Below, one piece after another: positions 7,550-15,200 of a stretch of 17,229 nucleotides of DNA (position 1 is its first letter; every line of letters starts with the position of its first letter). Under the pieces are notes generated by a model. The model was not told the origin of the DNA and did no database searches. It worked only from the letters and a program-made list of their open reading frames with translations. Location: assembly GCA_002314715.1 (NCBI GenBank), contig DCGY01000056.1, positions 1-17,229 of the forward strand, in the 5' to 3' direction. A program made the position numbers and the translations under genes. The DNA is from Lachnospiraceae bacterium UBA1766 (GTDB lineage: Bacteria; Bacillota; Clostridia; Lachnospirales; Lachnospiraceae).

Positions 7550-8188
7550 AAGACCTTTCGGCAACCTTTATCTGCGGTGGATGAAGCCAGATATGTATCC
7601 CTTTTACAAAATGGTACGCAAGAGGAGGCAAAGCAGGCCAAGGAGCTGTTGATTGAACACAATTTACGGCTGGTAGCCCATATCATCAAAAAATATCAAA
7701 ATGTTGAAGAAGAGATGGATGATTTGTTGTCTGTAGGAACCATTGGATTGATTAAGGCCATAGATACCTTTGAGCCCGGAAAGGGAAGGCTGGCAACGTA
7801 TGCCTGCCGCTGTATTGAGAATGAATTGCTGATGTTGTTTCGAAGTAAACGGAAGCAGACCAAGGAAATCTCTCTGTATGAGCCCATCGGCCAGGACAAA
7901 GAGGGAAATGAAATCAGGCTTTTGGATGTGATTGAGAACAGTCAGCCCGATGTGCTGGAATGCATGGAAAAGGAAGGAAATATCAGGCTGTTGGCCGGAC
8001 TTTTGGAAAGCAGTCTAACCGGGCGGGAAAAAGAAATCCTGATTCTTCGCTATGGCTTATACGGCGGGAAGGAAAAGACGCAATTCGAGGTGGGAGAACG
8101 GTTGGGCATTTCCAGAAGCTATGTATCCCGTATCGAAAAGAAAGCCATTGAAAAACTTCGAGAGGGTTTTGCTTGTAATCCGGGATAA
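7547..8188 (+). CDS. sigK: Sporulation sigma factor SigK (late mother-cell), without pro-sequence
   Basis: The 213-residue sigma-70 family protein closely resembles sigma-K, which drives late mother-cell genes for spore coat and maturation. Region 2 (about 36-105) contains LIEHNLRLVAHI, DLLSVGTIGLIKAID and ATYACRCIENE. The segment PIGQDKEGNEIRLLDV follows, as in sigma-K. Region 4 (about 150-208) has REKEILILRYGL and the helix-turn-helix GISRSYVSRIEKKA. It starts with TTG just before the PLS segment. The roughly 20-residue pro-sequence that keeps Bacillus subtilis SigK inactive is missing, and an in-frame stop 10 bases upstream shows it is not simply mis-annotated. The gene is unbroken, with no skin-type insertion. 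Sigma-E is the nearest alternative, but lack of a membrane pro-region and the sequence character favour sigma-K. Confidence 0.9.
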   Translation: MKTFRQPLSAVDEARYVSLLQNGTQEEAKQAKELLIEHNLRLVAHIIKKYQNVEEEMDDLLSVGTIGLIKAIDTFEPGKGRLATYACRCIENELLMLFRSKRKQTKEISLYEPIGQDKEGNEIRLLDVIENSQPDVLECMEKEGNIRLLAGLLESSLTGREKEILILRYGLYGGKEKTQFEVGERLGISRSYVSRIEKKAIEKLREGFACNPG

Positions 8189-8212
8189 AAAAGGATATAC
8201 TGTAAGGGAACC

Positions 8213-8248
8213 AAATTGGCAGAGAGTTCTTCTCTGCCTTCTCAATTT
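8213..8248 (+). other. Hairpin between sigK and comM, possible weak terminator
   Basis: GGCAGAGA at 8218-8225 pairs perfectly with TCTCTGCC at 8231-8238 across a five-base loop. An outer AAATTG/CAATTT pair (8213-8218 with 8243-8248) could extend it with a bulge. The tail is only partly T-rich, so termination may be weak; a leader structure for comM is the other option. I see no convincing separate promoter for comM in 8239-8304. Confidence 0.5.
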
Positions 8249-8303
8249 CAGAAACAATTCGTTTCAATTTTTCAATCTTTTAATTTCATATCGGTGTAAA
8301 CCG

Positions 8304-8321
8304 GAAAGGAGTGTTTTTATG
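8304..8321 (+). promoter_or_regulatory. Ribosome binding site and ATG start of comM
   Basis: AAGGAG at 8306-8311 sits seven bases before ATG at 8319-8321. This sets the start of the conserved protein. The open frame continues upstream through sigK to 8052, but that part has no family resemblance. Confidence 0.9.
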
Positions 8322-9860
8322 TACAGTTCTATTTTTTCCGGCGCGTTGCTTGGGGTAAATGCAGGCTTGGTAAAGGTAGAGGCAGATGTAACCAAGGGAC
8401 TTCCAACACTTAATATGGTGGGTTCTTTGGGCAGTGAGGTAAAAGAGTCCAAGGAAAGAGTGTGGGCGGCATTAAAAAATTCGGGAATGGAAATTCCACC
8501 GATGCACATTACCATTAATTTGTCGCCCGGGGACCTTCACAAGGAGGGGACAGCCTATGATTTGCCGATTGCAGTGGCTATGTTGGAAAGCCTGGAATTT
8601 TTGCCCCAGGGATGTGCCAATCAGATTTTATTTCTGGGAGAACTGGGTCTGAACGGAGAAGTGAAAAAAGCGCGCGGTGTGCTTCCGATTGTCAAAATGG
8701 CTGCCGAGCAGGGGATTTCGGAATGCGTGGTTCCTATGGAAAATGCAAAGGAAGGAGCGGTGATTCCGGGAATCATTGTGCGGGGAGTGGATACGATTAT
8801 GAATTTAATTGCCTATCTGTCTGCAGAAAAATCGGAAAAGGAAGCTATTTTACCCAGGGTAGAAGTGAATACGGAGGAATTGTTTGAGAAGATGCAAAAA
8901 CAGTCGGATTTGGACTTCTCGGAAGTGAATGGGCAGGAGATTGCCAAGCGGGCGGCGGAGATTGCGGCAGCAGGCTTTCATAACTTACTTCTGGTTGGCC
9001 CGCCCGGAGCGGGAAAATCCATGATTGCCAAGCGAATTCCCGGAATTATGCCCCCTCTAAGTGTGCAGGAGAGCCTGGAGGTGACATCCATTGCCAGTGT
9101 AGCCGGAACTTTGGGAGACCGTAATCTGATTACAGCGAGACCTTTCCAAAGTCCTCATCATACCATATCACCGGCAGCCCTAACCGGAGGAGGTGGAATA
9201 CCGAAACCGGGTATGATTACATTATCCCACCGAGGGGTGCTTTTTTTGGACGAGCTTACGGAATTTCAGAGGTATTCCCTGGAGGCCTTACGACAACCCC
9301 TGGAGGACCATGTGGTACAGATCTCCCGAACTGCCGGCAATTATACTTATCCCGCGGATTTCATGCTGGTGTGCGCCATGAATCCTTGCCCCTGCGGCTT
9401 TTATCCGGATCGCAACAAATGTCGATGCAGTGAGCCGCAGATGAAGCGGTACATGGGCAAGATATCCGGACCGATTCTGGACCGAATTGACCTTTGTGTG
9501 GAATTAAAGGCCGTAAAGGTGGACCATCTCCTAAAAAAGGGAGAGGAGGAAAGCAGTGAGCAGATTCGTGAGCGGGTGGAAAAAGCCAGAGAAATGCAAA
9601 GAAAACGGTTTCACGGAACCAGATATCGTTTTAATGCGGATATCCAGGCAGCAGACATGGAAGCCTTCTGCGAACTGGGGGCGGAAGAACAGGCTCTAAT
9701 GGAACAATTATATCAATCTATGGGACTAAGTGCCCGTACCTATCATCGTATCTTAAAGGTCAGTCGGACCATCGCAGATTTATCGGGATGCAATCGCATC
9801 GAAAGTTCTCACATTTTGGAAGCAGCCTGTTACAGACCGGCGCAGGATTATTGGATTTAG
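8319..9860 (+). CDS. comM: ComM/YifB-type Mg-chelatase-like AAA+ ATPase
   Basis: The 513-residue protein belongs to the YifB/ComM family. In Vibrio and Haemophilus, ComM is a hexameric helicase that extends strand exchange when single-stranded transforming DNA is integrated; its role in Clostridia is less clear. An N-terminal ribosomal-S5/Lon-like domain (about 1-165, with NLSPGDLHKEG and YDLPIAVA) is followed by the AAA+ module. Walker A is GPPGAGKS (227-234) and Walker B is FLDE (309-312). The region with CAMNPCPCG and CRCS, typical of the family, comes next, then a C-terminal Mg_chelatase_C domain ending in ARTYHRILKVSRTIADL. Length is standard and all ATPase motifs are present. It is followed eight bases later by dprA, a pairing that supports a job in DNA processing. 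It is also annotated as a generic Mg-chelatase, but no tetrapyrrole genes are nearby. Confidence 0.93.
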   Translation: MYSSIFSGALLGVNAGLVKVEADVTKGLPTLNMVGSLGSEVKESKERVWAALKNSGMEIPPMHITINLSPGDLHKEGTAYDLPIAVAMLESLEFLPQGCANQILFLGELGLNGEVKKARGVLPIVKMAAEQGISECVVPMENAKEGAVIPGIIVRGVDTIMNLIAYLSAEKSEKEAILPRVEVNTEELFEKMQKQSDLDFSEVNGQEIAKRAAEIAAAGFHNLLLVGPPGAGKSMIAKRIPGIMPPLSVQESLEVTSIASVAGTLGDRNLITARPFQSPHHTISPAALTGGGGIPKPGMITLSHRGVLFLDELTEFQRYSLEALRQPLEDHVVQISRTAGNYTYPADFMLVCAMNPCPCGFYPDRNKCRCSEPQMKRYMGKISGPILDRIDLCVELKAVKVDHLLKKGEEESSEQIRERVEKAREMQRKRFHGTRYRFNADIQAADMEAFCELGAEEQALMEQLYQSMGLSARTYHRILKVSRTIADLSGCNRIESSHILEAACYRPAQDYWI

Positions 9861-9871
9861 GAGGGGAAATG
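9858..9871 (+). promoter_or_regulatory. Ribosome binding site and ATG start of dprA
   Basis: AGGAGGGG at 9859-9866 begins inside the comM TAG stop (9858-9860) and lies just before ATG at 9869-9871. The arrangement suggests ribosomes ending comM re-start on dprA. The open frame back to 9788 overlaps comM and has no ribosome site. Confidence 0.85.
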
Positions 9872-11020
9872 GAAGAAGAATATTATAATCAGTGGTTATG
9901 CAGCCTGGTGGGGATGACCAACCAAGCTATTTTGCGCGCCGTGGATTCCTTTGGTTCTGCCAAGGCAGTCTATGAGGCCTCGGCGGAAATGCTGGAAACA
10001 GTGTTTACACCTTTTCAGAAAAATGTTGTTATGGAATCCAAAAAGAGATTTTCTTCTCCGGAAATCCTGCATAGAAGCTACGAGCAGCTTCAGGAGAAGA
10101 AAATACGTTTTGTCAGTCGTTTTCATCCCCAATTCCCCAAGCGCCTGCTGGAAATACCGGATATTCCCATGGGCTTGTATTACAAGGGGGAGCTTCCGGG
10201 AGAAGCTTCTTTGTCGGTAGCGATTATCGGGGCAAGAGAATGTTCCGCTTACGGGGAACTGGTGGCCAGGGAACTGGGGCAGTTTCTGGGGAAAAAGGGC
10301 GTTTCGGTCATCAGCGGTATGGCCAGAGGCGTGGATGGTATCAGCCAAAGGGGAGCCTTAGCTGCCGGAGGAAAATCCTACGGGGTATTGGGGAGCGGGG
10401 TAGATGTCTGTTATCCCCAGAGTAATCGGAGCTTATACGATCAACTGGAAAGTCGGGGCGGACTGATTTCGGCCTATCCCCCCGGAACCAAACCCCTGGC
10501 CAGAAATTTCCCAGCCAGGAATCGCATCGTCAGTGGCTTATCCGATGTGGTTGTTGTGGTAGAAGCCAGAGCAAAAAGCGGTACCCTGATTACGGTGGAC
10601 ATGGCTTTGGAGCAGGGGAAGGAGGTGTTTGTTGTGCCGGGAAGAGTGACGGACGGACTCAGTGAGGGCTGTAATCGATTGATGAAGCAGGGGGCCGGAA
10701 TTGTGGTGTCTTACGAGGATTTCTTTGAGGAAATATGCTCTTTGAAACGACAGACAAATCCCGACCGGGAGAACTTAAACGAAAAGCTTCGGAAGGAACT
10801 TCGAAAGTTGGAACAGGTACCAAAAGAGAAACTTCCGGATATTCCGGAGGAATTGTTTGAAATCTATGAAAAATTGGATTGGATGCCCAAAACACTGGAA
10901 ACAATTCAGGGGGAAATGGGAACCGGAATAACCATGACGGAAGTACAGGTAATGCTGATGCGCCTTTGTATGTATGGGGTTGCAAGCCAGGTTTCACCGG
11001 GGGCGTTTCGAAGGGTGTAA
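9869..11020 (+). CDS. dprA: DNA-processing protein DprA (Smf)
   Basis: DprA protects incoming single-stranded DNA and loads RecA onto it during natural transformation; it is also conserved in many bacteria not known to be competent. The 383-residue protein has a SAM-like/HhH N-terminal region (about 1-75). A Rossmann-type core follows, with GARECSAYG (121-129), SGMARGVDG (149-157), PARNRIVSG (215-223) and EARAKSGTLITVDMALEQG (232-250). A charged linker leads to a C-terminal winged-helix domain (about 325-383). It starts eight bases after comM and is almost certainly co-transcribed with it. No clear terminator is visible after the stop, so read-through into ispG is possible. The length and motifs are normal for Firmicutes. 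Confidence 0.95.
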   Translation: MEEEYYNQWLCSLVGMTNQAILRAVDSFGSAKAVYEASAEMLETVFTPFQKNVVMESKKRFSSPEILHRSYEQLQEKKIRFVSRFHPQFPKRLLEIPDIPMGLYYKGELPGEASLSVAIIGARECSAYGELVARELGQFLGKKGVSVISGMARGVDGISQRGALAAGGKSYGVLGSGVDVCYPQSNRSLYDQLESRGGLISAYPPGTKPLARNFPARNRIVSGLSDVVVVVEARAKSGTLITVDMALEQGKEVFVVPGRVTDGLSEGCNRLMKQGAGIVVSYEDFFEEICSLKRQTNPDRENLNEKLRKELRKLEQVPKEKLPDIPEELFEIYEKLDWMPKTLETIQGEMGTGITMTEVQVMLMRLCMYGVASQVSPGAFRRV

Positions 11021-11070
11021 GTCTAATTTTCTGATTTTTAACGATATTTTCAGACGGACAAAATCATGGT

Positions 11071-11100
11071 TTGATATGGATATCTGTTTTTGAATATGCT
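11071..11100 (+). promoter_or_regulatory. Candidate sigma-A promoter of ispG-polC
   Basis: TTGATA at 11071-11076, an 18-base spacer and TATGCT at 11095-11100 form a reasonable housekeeping promoter in the 145-base gap between dprA and ispG. The downstream start ATG at 11166 leaves a 5' leader of about 60 bases. Nothing else is evident in this gap. Confidence 0.45.
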
Positions 11101-11165
11101 ACTATTGGATTAGTGTGAAAGTAACTTTTGGAAAACTTGGAGAAAGCAAAAAGAGAGGTTTCGAG

Positions 11166-12221
11166 ATGTTGTTCAGAGAGAAAACGAAAGAAGTATCCGT
11201 AGGGGGAGTAAAGCTTGGCGGAGGAAATCCAATCCGCATTCAGTCCATGACCAATACCAAAACAGAGGACGTGGAAGCTACGGTAGCGCAAATTCTTCGA
11301 TTGGAGAAGGCAGGCTGTGAAATTATTCGTTGTACCGTTCCGACTTTGGAGGCAGCGAAGGCCATAGCAGAGATCAAGAAGCAGATTCATATTCCGTTGG
11401 TGGCAGATATTCATTTCGATTATCGTATGGCAATAGCAGCCATGGAAAACGGAGCGGATAAAATCCGTATTAATCCCGGAAATATCGGCAGCATTGACCG
11501 AATCAAAGCGGTGGTGGATGTAGCAAAGGAGCGCAATATTCCCATTCGAGTAGGAGTAAACAGCGGTTCTCTGGAGAAGCCTCTTATTGAAAAATACGGT
11601 GGTGTGACAGCGGAGGGAATCGTAGAGAGCGCCCTGGAAAAAGTGAAGATAATTGAGGACCTGGGATACGATAATTTGGTGATCAGTATCAAATCTTCCG
11701 ATGTAATGATGTGCGTAAAGGCACATGATATATTGGCGGATAAGACAATCTATCCGTTGCATGTGGGCATTACGGAGGCAGGTACGGTTCAAAGCGGAAA
11801 TATCAAATCCGCAATCGGTTTGGGATTAATTTTGAACCGGGGAATCGGAGATACCATCCGTGTGTCCTTGACCGGGGATCCGGTAGAGGAAATTAAGTCG
11901 GCGAAGCTGATTTTAAGAACCTTGGGCCTTCGAAAGGGAGGAATTGAGGTTGTCAGTTGCCCTACCTGCGGAAGAACCCAGATTGATTTGATCGGTTTGG
12001 CTCAGAAGGTAGAGAAAATGGTAGAGGATTACCCCTTGGATATCAAGGTGGCTGTTATGGGATGTGTGGTAAACGGTCCCGGAGAAGCCAGAGAAGCAGA
12101 TATCGGAATTGCCGGCGGTATCGGAGAGGGTCTTCTGATCAAGGGAGAAAGCATTCGAAAGGTACCGGAAGGGGAACTTTTGGATGCATTGAAATACGAA
12201 TTGGAGCATTGGAGCGAATAG
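11166..12221 (+). CDS. ispG: 4-hydroxy-3-methylbut-2-enyl diphosphate synthase IspG (GcpE)
   Basis: IspG converts 2-C-methyl-D-erythritol 2,4-cyclodiphosphate to HMBPP, the penultimate step of the MEP isoprenoid pathway, using a [4Fe-4S] cluster. The 351-residue protein has the TIM-barrel part with PIRIQSMTNT (22-31), LVADIHFDY (78-86) and RINPGNIG (101-108). The C-terminal cluster domain has ligands C265, C268 (SCPTCGRT), C300 and E307 (GCVVNGPGEA). The start chosen is ATG 11166, preceded by AGAGG at 11154-11158. A GTG at 11115 would add 17 residues with no family support. It ends three bases before polC, so the two are surely one transcript. In related Firmicutes ispG is normally preceded by dxr and rseP, and those are absent here. 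Confidence 0.97.
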   Translation: MLFREKTKEVSVGGVKLGGGNPIRIQSMTNTKTEDVEATVAQILRLEKAGCEIIRCTVPTLEAAKAIAEIKKQIHIPLVADIHFDYRMAIAAMENGADKIRINPGNIGSIDRIKAVVDVAKERNIPIRVGVNSGSLEKPLIEKYGGVTAEGIVESALEKVKIIEDLGYDNLVISIKSSDVMMCVKAHDILADKTIYPLHVGITEAGTVQSGNIKSAIGLGLILNRGIGDTIRVSLTGDPVEEIKSAKLILRTLGLRKGGIEVVSCPTCGRTQIDLIGLAQKVEKMVEDYPLDIKVAVMGCVVNGPGEAREADIGIAGGIGEGLLIKGESIRKVPEGELLDALKYELEHWSE

Positions 12222-12224
12222 TTT

Positions 12225-15200
12225 ATGAATAAGTCTTTTTTTGAGGCGTTTCCTACTTTACAACTGAATAAGGCCCTGCATGATATGATGGAGCAGACAG
12301 AGGTGGAGAAGGTATCGGCAGACCGAAAGAAGACCTTTATTCATATTTATTTGAGAAGTACCCATTTGATTCAGAAAAAGGATATCTGGACCGTAGAGAA
12401 GGAGATTAAAAAACAGTTCTTTCCCCAGAATGCCATCTCCATCAAAATTATGGAGCGCTTTGAATTATCGGCTCAATATACGCCGGAGAAGCTGATGGAT
12501 GTTTATCGGGAAAGTATTCTGGAGGAAATCCGGGAATACAATCATATGGAGTACAATGCCATAAAAACAGCGCAGGTATCTTATCCGGAAGAGAACAAGA
12601 TTCTTTTTGATATGCGGGAGTCTGTGCTTACCCGAAGCCTGGAGGAAGATATTCACCGGGTATTGGACAAGATATTCGTAGAACGTTGTGGCTTTTCGGT
12701 GCAAATCGGGATTACCTATCATGAATCCGAAGAAGCTTCTCACAGCGAAGAGGACGAGCAAAGAATTGAACTTCGGGTAAAAGAAATTGCCAGACGTCTG
12801 AATCCCCAGGAGGGCGTGGAACCCGATGCCCGGGAGGATGCAAAGCCTGCCGAGGCTTCGGAGCAGAAGAAGGCAGAGGAACCCAAGGAAAAGGCAGCGC
12901 CCAAGGAAAAGGGCGGAAAATTCACCAAGGGAGGTTTTGGAGACAGAGACGGCGGCAGAGATTTGAACAGACCGCTAAAACGCTCCGATAATCCGGATGT
13001 TATTTTTGGCCGTGATGTGGAAGAGGAAGCCGTTTCCATCGAGGAAATTATCGGGGAAATCGGGGAAGTGGTTATCCGCGGACAGCTGGTAAACCTGGAA
13101 ACCCGTGACATCAAGAACGAGAAGACCATTGTCAGCTTTAATGTGACGGATTTTACCGATACCATTACTGTGAAGCTGTTTGTAAAAACGGAACAGGTGG
13201 GAGAACTGACCGGAGGACTGAAGCCGGGTGCCTTTATTAAGCTAAAGGGTATTGCCATGATGGATAAGTTTGACCATGAGTTGACCATCGGTTCCATTGC
13301 GGGCATTAAGAAAATCAGTGATTTCCGTGTGAGCCGTTCGGATACGGCGGTAAAAAAACGTGTGGAATTGCACTGCCATACCAAGATGAGCGATATGGAT
13401 GGAGTATCCGAGGCAAAAGATTTGGTAAAGCGGGCTTACAAATGGGGACATCGTGCCATTGCCATTACGGATCATGGTGTGGTACAAGGCTTTACCGATG
13501 CCAACCATTTGTGGGACGATCTTTGGAAGGATGAAAAGAAAAAGCGGGAAGGGGATGGAGACGAGCATCCCGACAAGCAGAATTTCTTTAAGATATTGTA
13601 TGGAGTGGAAGGCTATCTGGTAGACGATCTTCGGGAAATTGTTACCGGAGAGGACGGTCAAACACTGGAGGATGATTTCGTGGTGTTTGATATCGAAACC
13701 ACCGGTTTTTCTCCCGTAAACAATCGGATTATTGAAATCGGAGCGGTAAAGGTTTCCGGTGGAGAAATCGTAGACCGTTTTTCCACTTTCGTAAATCCCA
13801 ATGTGCCCATTCCTTTTGAAATCGAAAAATTAACCGGTATTCGGGACGATATGGTTATGGAAGCTCCCGGAATTGAAACGATTTTACCGGAATTTCTGGC
13901 ATTTTCCGAGGGCTGTGTAATGGTAGCCCATAATGCCAATTTCGATATGAGTTTCATTATGGAAAACTGTAAGCGGATGGGACTGCCCAATACCTTTACC
14001 TATGTGGACACGGTAGGTATTTCCAGAACCCTTTTGCCGGATCAGGCGAAGCATACGCTGGATGCGGTAGCGAAAACTCTGGGCATTTCCCTGGAAAATC
14101 ATCATAGAGCGGTAGACGATGCAGAGGCCACCGCCCATATTTTTGTAGCCTTTATCAAGATGCTTCGGGAGGAAAAGGTAAACACGCTTAAGGAATTGAA
14201 TGAATTGGGAGATAATTCCCTGGATTTGATCAAGAAATCCAGCAGTTACCATGTCATTATTCTGGCGAAAAATGATATGGGACGTACCAATTTATATCGC
14301 CTGGTATCCGACTCCCATTTGAAGTACTATAACAGACATCCCCGCATTCCCAAGAGTCAGGTCATGAAATACCGGGAAGGCCTGATTGTGGGCAGTGCCT
14401 GCGAAGCGGGAGAACTGTATCGGGCCCTTTTGGATGAGCAGAGTGATGAGCAGATTGCCCGAATTGTATCTTTTTATGATTATCTGGAGGTACAGCCCAC
14501 CGGAAATAATCAGTTTATGATTGCCTCAGACAGAGTGCGAAATGTAAACTCGGTAGAGGATATTCAAAATATTAATCGGAAAATTGTATCCTTGGGCGAG
14601 CAGTTTCACAAGCCGGTAGTGGCTACCTGTGATGTACATTTCATGGATCCCGAGGATGAGATTTACAGACGAATCATTATGGCCGGAAAGGGGTTCGCGG
14701 ATGCGGACGATCAGGCCCCTTTGTACCTTCATACTACAGAGGAAATGCTGAATGAATTTTCATATTTGGGCAGCGATAAGGCGTATGAAATCGTCGTTCG
14801 AAATACCAATATGATTGCGGATATGGTGGAGACGATTTCGCCGGTTCGTCCGGATAAATGTCCTCCCGTTATTCCCAATTCCGACGTGATGCTGACGGAG
14901 ATTTGTTATAACAGGGCCCATGAGTTGTACGGTCCCCAGTTGCCGGAGATTGTAGAAGCGAGATTGAAGCGGGAACTGAATTCCATTATCAGCAACGGTT
15001 TCGCGGTTATGTATATCATTGCCCAGAAACTGGTGTGGAAATCGGTGGAGGATGGGTATCTGGTAGGTTCCCGTGGATCCGTAGGAAGCTCCTTTGTGGC
15101 CACCATGGCGGGTATTACCGAGGTGAATCCCCTTAGCCCCCATTATTATTGTGATGCCTGTCATTATGTGGATTTTGAGGAAGAGGATGTAAAAGCCTAT

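Noticed and set aside
8052..8318. Upstream extension of the comM frame
   Set aside because: It overlaps sigK, has no family resemblance, and a strong ribosome site precedes ATG 8319.
8319..9860. Magnesium chelatase subunit for tetrapyrrole synthesis
   Set aside because: The N-terminal S5-like domain and the pairing with dprA identify the YifB/ComM family.
11115..11165. GTG start adding 17 residues to IspG
   Set aside because: The added residues are not part of the family and ATG 11166 has a well-spaced AGAGG site.
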